DNA of 12,223 nt, taken from the NCBI GenBank assembly GCA_002327305.1, contig DCUZ01000103.1, forward strand, positions 5,877 to 18,099, written 5' to 3'. A program made the position numbers and the translations under genes. The DNA comes from Holophagales bacterium UBA2201 (GTDB lineage: Bacteria > Acidobacteriota > Thermoanaerobaculia > UBA2201). The stretch's first letter is position 1. Every line of letters begins with the position of its first letter. Below are positions 5,921-12,223 of this stretch, in pieces. The notes beneath the pieces were generated by a model. The model saw nothing but the letters and a program-made list of their open reading frames with translations. It had not been told where the DNA came from and did no database searches.

Positions 5921-7608
5921 AAGTCCTGCGCATCCTGTTGATCCTTGCCTTGCTGTTCGGCCTCGGCCTGCTGGTCGCCCTTTTCTTCGCCTTCCGCGAA
6001 GCCGGCATTTCCGACCATTCGGTGCTGAAACTGACCATCCGCGGCCCGATGCAGGAATATCGCGTCACGGAGGGGCTCGAAGAGGCCTTCGGCTCCCCGC
6101 GTCCCACCCTTTTTTCCACCTTCAAACTGCTCAAACAGGTGGCGAAGGACGAGCGGATCGACGGGGTGATCCTCAAGATCGAGCCCTTCTCCATGGGGTT
6201 CGCCAAGCTGGAGGAACTGCGGACCCTCCTGGCGGAGGTGCGGTCCGGCGGCAAGTGGGTCTGGTGCTACGCCGACACCTTCGGGGAGTTCGGACCCTCC
6301 AACGGGTCCTACTACCTCGCCTCCGCCGCGGACCGCATCGTCCTCAATCCCGCGGGGGAACTCAATCTCATCGGCATCCAGGCGGAGACGCTGTTCCTGC
6401 GGGGCACCCTGGACAAACTGCATGTTTATCCCGACTTCGACCACATCGAGGAATACAAGACGGCGATGAACACCTTCACCGAGCGCTCCATGACCCCCCC
6501 CCACCGGGAGATGATGGAGGCGCTGATCAACGGGATTTTCGACGGCATGGTGGCCGACATCGCCAAGGACCGCAAATTGGACGAGGGCGCGCTGCGCGCC
6601 CTGATCGACGGCGGCCCGATGGGGGCCAAGCGGGCGCTGGAGGCCGGGCTCGTGGACGCACTGTCCCATCCGGAGGAGTTTGAAGAGGCGATCAAGGGCA
6701 AAACGGGCGGGAAGTTGAACCTGGTGGCCGACTCCTCGTATCCCGTGGACGCCTACGAGAGCGGCCCCAAGATCGCGGTCATCTACGGCATGGGCCCCAT
6801 CTTCGTGGGCTCCTCGTCCTCCTCCCCCTTCGACGATTCCTCCAACATGGGCTCGACCACCTACGCGAAGGCCTTCCGGGCCGCCAGGGAGGACAAGGCG
6901 GTCAAGGCGGTCATTTTCAGGGTGGAAAGCCCGGGCGGCAGCGCCATCGCCTCCGAGCTCATCCGCCACCAGCTCGTCCTCACCCGCAAGGAGAAGCCCG
7001 TGGTGGTGTCCATGGGCGACGTGGCGGGCTCCGGCGGCTACTGGGTCTCCATGTCGGCCGACCGCATCCTGGCGAGCCCCGGGACCATCACCGGGTCCAT
7101 CGGGGTGGTGGTGGGCAAGTTCAACACCCGCGCCTTCTGGAGCGACCTCCTGGGCGTCACCTACGACACCGTCAAGGCCGGCGCCAACGCCGACATCTAC
7201 AGCTCCCTGCAGAACTTCACCCCACAGCAGAAAGCCGCCATCCGCGGATACATGGAGGAGATCTACGACGACTTCGTCACCAAGGTCGCCGAAGGGCGCA
7301 ACCTCCCCGTGGAGGAGGTGAGGCGCATCGGGAAGGGGCGCGTCTACACCGGCGTCCAGGGGTTGGACCTCAAACTGGTGGACCGCCTGGGCGGCCTGGA
7401 CGCCGCCATCGAGGAGGCCTGCAAGCTGGCCAAGCTCCCCGACGTCGGGAAGGTGACGCTGGTGCCCTATCCGAAGAAAAAGACCTTCTTCGACCAGATC
7501 CTCAAGAAGAACAAGGGCGAATTGAGGACCGCCATCGAGTACATCGAGAGCGGGGCCATGATGCCCACCGGCGCCCTCTGGTGTCCGTACAGCATCACGA
7601 TACAGTAG
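5917..7608 (+). CDS. sppA: Signal peptide peptidase SppA, long (67K) type
   Basis: This 563-residue protein is a membrane-anchored S49 serine protease of the two-domain E. coli type. A signal-anchor helix spans about residues 4-27 (LRILLILALLFGLGLLVALF). The N-domain supplies the general base Lys181 in EEYKTAMNTFTERSMTP. The C-domain supplies the nucleophile Ser372 in GDVAGSGGYW, followed by TITGSIGVVVGKF. Known SppA proteins degrade cleaved signal peptides at the membrane. ATG 5917 is chosen because GAGGAGGAG (5905-5913) precedes it and the hydrophobic anchor starts at once; a longer in-frame reading from 5866 lies inside pcnB. The stop codon TAG (7606-7608) coincides with the beginning of a heptamer array, so the last few residues could have been altered by repeat insertion. 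Confidence 0.93.
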   Translation: MKVLRILLILALLFGLGLLVALFFAFREAGISDHSVLKLTIRGPMQEYRVTEGLEEAFGSPRPTLFSTFKLLKQVAKDERIDGVILKIEPFSMGFAKLEELRTLLAEVRSGGKWVWCYADTFGEFGPSNGSYYLASAADRIVLNPAGELNLIGIQAETLFLRGTLDKLHVYPDFDHIEEYKTAMNTFTERSMTPPHREMMEALINGIFDGMVADIAKDRKLDEGALRALIDGGPMGAKRALEAGLVDALSHPEEFEEAIKGKTGGKLNLVADSSYPVDAYESGPKIAVIYGMGPIFVGSSSSSPFDDSSNMGSTTYAKAFRAAREDKAVKAVIFRVESPGGSAIASELIRHQLVLTRKEKPVVVSMGDVAGSGGYWVSMSADRILASPGTITGSIGVVVGKFNTRAFWSDLLGVTYDTVKAGANADIYSSLQNFTPQQKAAIRGYMEEIYDDFVTKVAEGRNLPVEEVRRIGKGRVYTGVQGLDLKLVDRLGGLDAAIEEACKLAKLPDVGKVTLVPYPKKKTFFDQILKKNKGELRTAIEYIESGAMMPTGALWCPYSITIQ

Positions 7609-7670
7609 GCCGTGGTGCGTAGGCCGCAGTCCGTAGTGCGTAGGCCGTAGTGCGCAGGCCGTAGTTCCAA
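7608..7670 (+). repeat. Heptamer repeat array A3 (GGCCGTA / GTGCGTA type, 8-9 units)
   Basis: In-phase 7-bp units are GGCCGTG, GTGCGTA, GGCCGCA, GTCCGTA, GTGCGTA, GGCCGTA, GTGCGCA and GGCCGTA, then a decayed GTTCCAA. The consensus GNNCGYA is the same family and orientation as array A1. It starts on the last base of the sppA stop codon. No second inverted array or four-helix-bundle gene accompanies it here. Confidence 0.88.
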
Positions 7671-7691
7671 ATTCGCCCTCGCATTCATGAG

Positions 7692-7717
7692 CCGGCCCCG
7701 GTCCGATCCGGGGCCGG
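7692..7717 (+). terminator. Strong GC hairpin, possible terminator of the sppA operon
   Basis: CCGGCCCCGG (7692-7701) and CCGGGGCCGG (7708-7717) form a perfect 10-bp stem with a six-base loop TCCGAT. There is no U-tract after it (the following bases are ATCGTTCC), so it is not a classical intrinsic terminator. It may still end or stabilise the upstream transcript. Confidence 0.45.
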
Positions 7718-7775
7718 ATCGTTCCAGGGGCCTCACCTCTTGATGCTGACCGGCGCCCCGGCCGTCCGGGCATGA

Positions 7776-7781
7776 TAAAAT
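7776..7781 (+). promoter_or_regulatory. Candidate -10 box for leaderless psd transcript
   Basis: TAAAAT matches the -10 consensus at five of six bases and lies so that transcription would begin at or beside the psd ATG (7788). There is no Shine-Dalgarno sequence before that ATG and no convincing -35 box. The arrangement resembles the promoter at 2208-2236. Confidence 0.35.
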
Positions 7782-7787
7782 GGCGCC

Positions 7788-8393
7788 ATGCAAGGATTCC
7801 TCCGGGTCGAAGGGCTGTTGTTCTACGGGCCCCCGCTCCTCCTGGCCATCGGGGCGTTCGCCATCGGTTGGTGGCCCCTTGGCGCCCTCTTCCTGGCGTT
7901 GACCCTCTTCCTGATGTGGTTCTTTCGGGACCCCGAGCGCACCCCGGAAGGCGACGGGCTCCTCTCCCCCGCCGACGGCACCGTCCTGAGGGTGGTGGAT
8001 CTGGACGGGGGCGGCATGCGGGTGGACATCTTCATGTCGGTCGTCAACGTCCACGTCAATCGCGCCCCCGTCGCCGGCACCGTCGGCGGGATCGTCTACA
8101 CCCCGGGCCGCAAGGCCCCGGCGGGGACCGAGGAGGCCCACCGGTTCAACGAAAACAACTATTTCGAGTTGCGGGACGGGGAGCTCACCGTCGGGACCAG
8201 GCAGATCGCCGGCATCCTGGCCCGCCGCATCGTCTTCTGGAGCCGGGAGGGGGACCGGGTGGAGCGGGGCCAGAGGGTGGGAATGATCAAGTTCGGCTCC
8301 CGGGTGGAGGTGACCCTCCCCCACGGGTGGTCGCCGCTCGTCCGGCAGGGAGACAGGGTCCGTGCAGGGGCCACCGTCCTCGCCAAGGCCTAA
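7788..8393 (+). CDS. psd: Phosphatidylserine decarboxylase, short (archaeal-type) form
   Basis: The 201-residue protein decarboxylates phosphatidylserine to phosphatidylethanolamine at the membrane. Two hydrophobic stretches (about 11-30 and 33-46) lead into FFRDPERTP and LLSPADG, which contains Asp63. IFMSVVNVHVNRAP carries His89, corresponding to the catalytic His of E. coli Psd. The autocleavage site is Gly170-Ser171 in GMIKFGSRVEV, where Ser171 becomes the pyruvoyl group of the alpha subunit. The short length and the FGSR rather than LGST motif are typical of the Psd branch of about 200 residues found in archaea and many bacteria. The gene starts at ATG 7788 without a Shine-Dalgarno sequence and overlaps pssA by 32 bases. 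Confidence 0.93.
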   Translation: MQGFLRVEGLLFYGPPLLLAIGAFAIGWWPLGALFLALTLFLMWFFRDPERTPEGDGLLSPADGTVLRVVDLDGGGMRVDIFMSVVNVHVNRAPVAGTVGGIVYTPGRKAPAGTEEAHRFNENNYFELRDGELTVGTRQIAGILARRIVFWSREGDRVERGQRVGMIKFGSRVEVTLPHGWSPLVRQGDRVRAGATVLAKA

Positions 8394-9114
8394 GCGGCGC
8401 ATCCGGCAGGGGGTCTTCATCCTCCCCAGCGCCCTCACCATCGGAAGCGTCTTCTGCGCTTTCTACGCCATCGTCCAGGCCTACCGGGGGCGTTTCGAAA
8501 CCGCCGGCACCTTCATCATCGTCGCCGCCATCCTCGACACCCTCGACGGCCGGATCGCCCGCCTCACCCGCACCGCCACGGACTTCGGCCGGGAACTGGA
8601 CTCGTTGGCCGACGCCATCTCCTTCGGCCTGGCGCCGGCCCTGACCATCTACTTCTTCGCCCTCAAGGACCTCAACCGCGCCGGCTGGCTCCTCGCCTTC
8701 CTCTACATCACCTGCGGCATCATCCGCCTCGCCCGGTTCAACGTGCTGGCCATCGCCGGACACCGGAAGCACTTCGTCGGGCTCCCCATTCCCGCCGCGG
8801 CCTCGTTTTTCGCCCTTCTCCTCCTGCTCGACACCCCGCCCGATTCCGTCCTGTTCCCCATCGGGGCCCTCGTTATGGCCTACCTGATGGTCTCCACCAT
8901 CCCCTACCCCGCCTTCAAGGACCTGGAACTCAAGACGATGCGCCCCACGTTCACCCTCCTGGCCATCGTCCTCCTCTTCCTCGTGGTGGCGTTCCACCCG
9001 GCCATCTCCCTCTTTGTCCTCCTCTGCGTCTATCTCCTCGCCGGTCCCGTCCTCCTTTTGCTCGATCGCCGCGACCGCCGCAAAAACTTCTCCGAATACC
9101 AGGATGAACTGTAA
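8362..9114 (+). CDS. pssA: CDP-diacylglycerol--serine O-phosphatidyltransferase
   Basis: The 250-residue integral membrane enzyme makes phosphatidylserine, the substrate of the preceding decarboxylase. It carries the complete CDP-alcohol phosphotransferase signature D-G-x2-A-R-x8-G-x3-D-x3-D: Asp62, Gly63, Ala66, Arg67, Gly76, Asp80 and Asp84. Several hydrophobic segments follow (for example around 86-100, 108-120, 140-155 and 190-235). Serine as the acceptor is supported by the pairing with psd and by the type II (Bacillus-like) form with IRLARFNV and HFVGLPIPAAA. The only reasonable start is GTG 8362 inside psd. ATG of the next gene lies within its last codons. Confidence 0.93.
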   Translation: MQGPPSSPRPKRRIRQGVFILPSALTIGSVFCAFYAIVQAYRGRFETAGTFIIVAAILDTLDGRIARLTRTATDFGRELDSLADAISFGLAPALTIYFFALKDLNRAGWLLAFLYITCGIIRLARFNVLAIAGHRKHFVGLPIPAAASFFALLLLLDTPPDSVLFPIGALVMAYLMVSTIPYPAFKDLELKTMRPTFTLLAIVLLFLVVAFHPAISLFVLLCVYLLAGPVLLLLDRRDRRKNFSEYQDEL

Positions 9115-10054
9115 GGCCGCCCTGCTGGGCGCGGATACGCTGGCCGCCCGGGCGTTCAGGGACCATTGCGAAGCCCGCCGCCTCCCGGACATCGCCTGGC
9201 ACCTCTTCACCGACGACGAGGCGGTCCTCACCGCCTCGGCCGAGGGCGCCGAGGTGATCCTGCCGGAGAGCCAGGAAGCCCTGGACGCCTTTCCGCTCCT
9301 GCTGGATTTCCACCCCGCGCGCAAGGCCCCCCTCCGCACCCGCGGGACCCTGCTGCATGCCGGGGCGGGGGCGCCGGTCCCCGGGGCCGCCCTGGTCTTC
9401 TCCGGCGCCGACTCCTCCCCGCTGATGAAGGGGGCCCCCTGCAGCGCACCCCATCCCCTCTCCTCCGTCCTCCTGCGCGTCATGGGTTGCCGCCCCATCG
9501 CGGGGATGGCATCGGGACACATCGTCGTCGTCGCCTCCACGCAGGAGGAGGGGCGCGCGGGACAGGACGAGTTGTTCAACCAGACCGTCGCCCTCATCAA
9601 CGCGGGGGCCTTCAAGTCCAGGGTCTACAAGGAGCAGGTGGCCTACAACCTGGTCCCCGCGCCGACTGGGGCGCTCGGGGCCCGTCTCCGGGCGGAATTG
9701 GAGGCCTTCTGGGGCGAAGGGTGGCTCGCGCCCGTGCAGGTCGCCAAAGCCGGCGTCTTCTACGGGGCCCTGGCCGCCGTCCATCTGGCCTTCGGGGACC
9801 CCGCGAAGAAACGCGCCTTCGCCGCCGGCCTGCGGGCCAATCCGGCCCTGTTCCGGGAGGAAAAAGGGAGCCGGGGGCTGGTGCGCGCGGTTCAGTCGGA
9901 GGACATTTTCCTGAGCCCGGGCGAGGAGTCCGACCGCTCCCTCCAGTTCTGGGTTTGCACCGACCCCTTCCGGTCGGGCATGGCGTGGAACCTCGCCGGC
10001 CTCGTGGAGTCCTTCTTCCAAACCGCGCAGTCAACACAAACCGGGCCCTCATAG
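9104..10054 (+). CDS. Degenerate aspartate-semialdehyde-dehydrogenase-like protein (Asd/USG-1 family)
   Basis: The 316-residue protein aligns by pattern with the Asd family. An N-terminal Rossmann-like strand (AALLGADTLAARAF) lacks the full GxxGxxG. Cys113 in GAPCSAPHPLSSVL is at the position of the catalytic NCS cysteine. The dimerisation domain has FNQTVALINAGAFKSRVY then QVAYNLVP, and VAKAGVFYGALAAVHL resembles the VPVFxGHxxxV strand. The ending TDPFRSGMAWNLAGLVE is the classic Asd C-terminus. The catalytic His/Arg motifs are not evident, so it is probably a pseudoenzyme like E. coli USG-1, or an enzyme with another substrate. ATG 9104 overlaps the pssA stop by 11 bases, tying it to the phospholipid genes. 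Family moderately sure, function unknown. Confidence 0.65.
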   Translation: MNCKAALLGADTLAARAFRDHCEARRLPDIAWHLFTDDEAVLTASAEGAEVILPESQEALDAFPLLLDFHPARKAPLRTRGTLLHAGAGAPVPGAALVFSGADSSPLMKGAPCSAPHPLSSVLLRVMGCRPIAGMASGHIVVVASTQEEGRAGQDELFNQTVALINAGAFKSRVYKEQVAYNLVPAPTGALGARLRAELEAFWGEGWLAPVQVAKAGVFYGALAAVHLAFGDPAKKRAFAAGLRANPALFREEKGSRGLVRAVQSEDIFLSPGEESDRSLQFWVCTDPFRSGMAWNLAGLVESFFQTAQSTQTGPS

Positions 10055-10408
10055 TCGAGAGGTCATTGTTTTCGCCTCGGGGTCCATCCTCCATGTTTCC
10101 CGGCCCCAAGCGCCTCGTGCGTCGCAGGCCTCCGGGGCCGGATCCGATCCATGGGAGCCACCGTTGGAGCCGGGTCCCAATAGCGGGTGAGCACCTTGGA
10201 GGTATCCCTTTCCGGTCTCCACAATTTCCCACCGCAAGACTGATGCAAGTTATTGAATATATAGTCATTTGTCTGCCTATTTCGAATGCGTCAACAGGCC
10301 GGTCGCCGATTATGTGCCGCGTCTCAATATAAGATATTACTGATGCGTGGCAACATTGAACCCCGGGAGACGGTATAGTGTATATATGAAAATCCGGAGG
10401 GAGAGCGC
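10055..10408. other. 354-bp intergenic region with no convincing gene
   Basis: The left half is GC-rich and contains a potential stem: CCGGCCCC (10100-10107) against GGGGCCGG (10134-10141), with an inner GCCT/AGGC pair. The right half (about 10230-10390) is clearly AT-richer than the rest of the window. It holds a small palindrome AATAT-AAG-ATATT (10326-10338) and the word ACTGATGC twice, exactly 100 bases apart (10239 and 10339). Short minus-strand reading frames exist at 10049-10248, but none looks like a known protein or has a convincing start. The right end probably carries the promoter of the efflux adaptor gene. Confidence 0.6.
10374..10387 (+). promoter_or_regulatory. Candidate -10 region for the membrane-fusion-protein gene
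   Basis: TATAGT (10374-10379) and the following TATATAT (10381-10387) are -10-like and sit just ahead of a strong GGAGGGAG ribosome binding site (10396-10403). TTGAAC (10356-10361) is a possible -35 box, but its spacing is 12 bases to the first box and 19 to the second, neither ideal. Confidence 0.35.
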
Positions 10409-11551
10409 ATGAATCGCTGGGCGAAGTTCCTGCTCATCGCGGGCGGCCTGACCGCCCTGGTCGCCGTCCTGCGCCTCACCGTCTTCGTCCCCGAGCCCAT
10501 CTCTGTTCGGACGGCCGCGGTGGAGCGGGGACGGGTCGAGGACACCGTCACCAACACCCGCGCGGGGACCGTCAAGGCGCGGGAGCGGGCGCGTCTCTCG
10601 CCTCAGATCGGGGGCCTGGTGACCGCCCTCCCCTGCCGCAAGGGCGATGCAGTGAGGAAGGGGACGCTCCTCCTGAAAATGGATGATTCAGTCCCCCGTG
10701 CGCAGGCGGAGCTGGCCCGGCGGACCATTGACACCGCCCGCGCCCAGCGCGAGGAGGCCGCCACGGTCCTGGACCTGGCGTCGCGGGAATGGGCGCGCAT
10801 CGCCGAACTCCAGGAAACCGGGGTGGCGTCGGAGGGGATGGCCGACCAGGCGCGCAACGCCAAGGAGCGGGCGGAGGCGGCCCTGCGGACCGCGGAGGCG
10901 GCCCTGGAGCAGTCGAAGGCCTCCCTGAGCGTGGCGCTGAGCCAGCTGGACCTGACGGTGCTCACCGCCCCCTTCGACGGCGTCCTGGCCGACCTCTCCA
11001 CGCACGTGGGGGAATACATCACCCCCGCCCCTCCGGGGGTCCCCATCCCCCCCGTCATCGACCTCATCGGCGTCTCCGACCTCTATGTCAGCGCCCCCAT
11101 CGACGAGATGGACTCCTCCCGCATCCGGCCGGGCCAGGAGGCCCGCGTGACGGTGGATGCCTGGCCCGACCGGGCGTTTGACGGGACGGTCCACAAGATC
11201 GGCGCCTTTGTCGAGGACATCCTGGAGCAGAACCGGACGGTCGAGGTGGAGGTGGTCTTCGACAATCCCGGGGGCCTGCGCATCCTCCCGGGGACCAGCG
11301 CCGACGCGGAGATCATCCTCGACCGCCGCGACGGCGTCCTGCGTGTCCCCACCTCCGCGGTCTCCGGCGGGACGGGCGTGCTCGTCGTTGAAGAGGGGCG
11401 CCTCGTTGAGCGCACGATCGAAACGGGGTTGAAGAGCTGGGCGTTCGTGGAGGTGGTGATGGGCCTCTCGGAAGGAGAGCGGGTGGTGGTCAGCCGGGAC
11501 AAGCCGGAGATCAAAGCCGGGGCGCGGGTTAAAGTTGAGAAAAATGAATAG
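10409..11551 (+). CDS. Periplasmic adaptor (HlyD/MacA-type membrane fusion protein)
   Basis: The 380-residue protein is an efflux adaptor linking an inner-membrane transporter to an outer-membrane channel. An N-terminal anchor spans about residues 6-25. The first half-lipoyl motif (ARLSPQIGGLVTAL, then KGDAVRKGTLLLKMD) leads to an alpha-helical hairpin/coiled coil (about 97-180, rich in Ala, Glu and Arg). The second half-lipoyl motif is LTAPFDGVLADL (185-196). A beta-barrel region follows (about 222-300; LYVSAPIDEMDSSRIRPGQEARV) and then a membrane-proximal domain (VPTSAVSGGTGVLVVEEG, residues 313-330). The start has a very good ribosome binding site. The following MacB/LolD-like ATPase suggests a MacA-like partner of a tripartite ABC exporter rather than an RND pump. 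The two genes are separated by a repeat-filled gap, unusual for such an operon. Confidence 0.92.
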   Translation: MNRWAKFLLIAGGLTALVAVLRLTVFVPEPISVRTAAVERGRVEDTVTNTRAGTVKARERARLSPQIGGLVTALPCRKGDAVRKGTLLLKMDDSVPRAQAELARRTIDTARAQREEAATVLDLASREWARIAELQETGVASEGMADQARNAKERAEAALRTAEAALEQSKASLSVALSQLDLTVLTAPFDGVLADLSTHVGEYITPAPPGVPIPPVIDLIGVSDLYVSAPIDEMDSSRIRPGQEARVTVDAWPDRAFDGTVHKIGAFVEDILEQNRTVEVEVVFDNPGGLRILPGTSADAEIILDRRDGVLRVPTSAVSGGTGVLVVEEGRLVERTIETGLKSWAFVEVVMGLSEGERVVVSRDKPEIKAGARVKVEKNE

Positions 11552-11559
11552 ACCGGTTT

Positions 11560-11587
11560 CGAGTTTCGAGTTTCTAGTTTCGAGTTT
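11560..11587 (+). repeat. Heptamer repeat array B1 (CGAGTTT-type, 4 units)
   Basis: The units are CGAGTTT, CGAGTTT, CTAGTTT and CGAGTTT, beginning eight bases after the stop codon of the adaptor gene. Together with the preceding GTTT it forms an imperfect inverted repeat with array B2. Confidence 0.9.
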
Positions 11588-11604
11588 GCGCCGCTGTGCG
11601 GCGC
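11588..11604 (+). other. Perfect 7-bp hairpin next to array B1
   Basis: GCGCCGC and GCGGCGC are separated by TGT, giving a perfect stem with a three-base loop directly adjoining the heptamer array. No U-tract follows. It may be part of the repeat element or act as a weak terminator after the adaptor gene. Confidence 0.5.
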
Positions 11605-11724
11605 GGAGAGACTTGATCTCCATCCATGTAAGCCTGATGCCGGTATCCAGGCGTCGTCGGAAAATCATGAAAGCCCATTTGTCGTCCACGCACGCCATGA
11701 TGAGCCGACAATCGCATGCCGTTC

Positions 11725-11756
11725 AACTCGCAACTCGCAACTCGCAACTCGAAACT
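11725..11756 (-). repeat. Heptamer repeat array B2 (AACTCGC-type, 4 units plus partial)
   Basis: The units are AACTCGC three times, AACTCGA, and then a partial AACT. Read on the minus strand it is GCGAGTT, matching array B1, so the two arrays are inverted and enclose 137 bp. It ends about 23 bases before the ABC ATPase start. Confidence 0.9.
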
Positions 11757-11779
11757 GACCCCAAGGTAGGCCAGCGGGC

Positions 11780-12223
11780 ATGATCGAACTCGATCGTGTG
11801 AGCAGGACTTATTTGATGGGCCACCAGCCCGTCCATGCCCTTCGGGAGGCCAGCCTTTCCATCGCGTCGGGTGATTACCTGTCGCTGATGGGCCCTTCCG
11901 GGTCGGGCAAATCCACCCTCCTCCACATCCTCGGCCTCCTGGACCGCCCCACCGAGGGCGAGTACCGGTTCGAGGGGCGCTCCACGCAGGACCTCTCCGA
12001 CGGGGAGCGGTCGCTCCTTCGCCGCTACAAGGTGGGGTTCGTGTTCCAGTTCTTCCACCTGCTCCCCCGTCTCGACGCCCTGGGCAACGTTGAACTGCCC
12101 ATGATGCTGGCCGGCGTGGCGAAGGCGGACCGGCGGGAGCGCGCGAAGGAGGTGCTGGACAAGGTGGGGCTGGCCGCGCGCGCGGCCCACAAGCCGGAGG
12201 AGCTTTCCGGCGGAGAGCGCCAG
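11780..12223 (+). CDS. ABC transporter ATP-binding protein, MacB/LolD-like (3' truncated by window end)
   Basis: The first 148 codons are present and the gene runs off the window. Walker A is GPSGSGKST at residues 38-46, the Q-loop glutamine is Gln90 in FVFQFFHLLP, and the window ends exactly after the ABC signature LSGGERQ (142-148). Walker B and the H-loop lie beyond. The phrases GLLDRPTEGEY, VGFVFQ and NVELPMMLAG are typical of the LolD/MacB/FtsE class, which drives lipoprotein release or MacAB-type export rather than transport by classical flippase subunits. ATG 11780 follows AGGTAGG at 11764-11770. With the adaptor gene upstream, a FtsX-like permease should follow downstream. Confidence 0.92.
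   Translation, partial: MIELDRVSRTYLMGHQPVHALREASLSIASGDYLSLMGPSGSGKSTLLHILGLLDRPTEGEYRFEGRSTQDLSDGERSLLRRYKVGFVFQFFHLLPRLDALGNVELPMMLAGVAKADRRERAKEVLDKVGLAARAAHKPEELSGGERQ

Noticed and set aside
10049..10248. Small minus-strand genes
   Set aside because: Two frames of about 60 residues resemble no family I know and lack a convincing ribosome binding site.
11552..11698. Minus-strand mini-gene inside the B1/B2 pair
   Set aside because: About 35 codons before it runs into the translated repeats; no start signal or recognisable domain. It could be a fossil but cannot be supported.

Overview
The window is GC-rich bacterial chromosomal DNA. Almost every gene is on the plus strand and the genes are tightly packed with short overlaps. 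Third codon positions are mostly G or C. The genes are typical of a Gram-negative-type (diderm) bacterium: PcnB-like poly(A) polymerase, SppA, PssA plus a short Psd, a SPOR-domain membrane protein, and an HlyD/MacA-like adaptor with a MacB/LolD-like ATPase. DUF4388 proteins, short Psd and heptamer-repeat/four-helix-bundle cassettes would fit Acidobacteriota or a deltaproteobacterium-like lineage, but no marker here fixes the phylum.

Layout. (1) 1-90 is the C-terminal tail of an AMP-forming acyl/acetyl-CoA synthetase. (2) 94-589 is a small cassette: a four-helix-bundle (S23/IVP-type) gene between two inverted arrays of 7-bp repeats. (3) 612-2123 holds an acyl carrier protein and a PLP-dependent alpha-oxoamine synthase of the Kbl/serine palmitoyltransferase type. 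(4) 2208-7608 is one probable operon, opened by a good sigma-70-like promoter: DUF4388-TM-SPOR protein, NYN/YacP-like putative RNase, zinc-ribbon protein, poly(A) polymerase, and SppA protease. All its junctions overlap. (5) 7608-7787 holds another heptamer array and a strong hairpin. (6) 7788-10054 is a phosphatidylethanolamine module (psd, pssA) followed by a degenerate aspartate-semialdehyde-dehydrogenase-like gene, all overlapping. (7) 10055-10408 is a 354-bp gene-free, partly AT-rich stretch. (8) 10409-12223 is the start of an efflux/lipoprotein-type ABC system: membrane-fusion protein, then an ATPase cut off by the window end inside its signature motif. A second, gene-less inverted pair of heptamer arrays lies between these two genes.

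The most unusual feature is the set of five 7-bp-period arrays in two sequence families. They lie directly after stop codons in intergenic gaps. Two arrays flank the four-helix-bundle gene as a near-perfect 22-bp inverted repeat, and two others form an inverted pair with no recognisable gene inside. This looks like a family of small repeat cassettes, with a four-helix-bundle protein as its only coding content, inserted at gene ends. The rest is mainly conserved housekeeping and envelope-lipid biology, with some unusual domain combinations.
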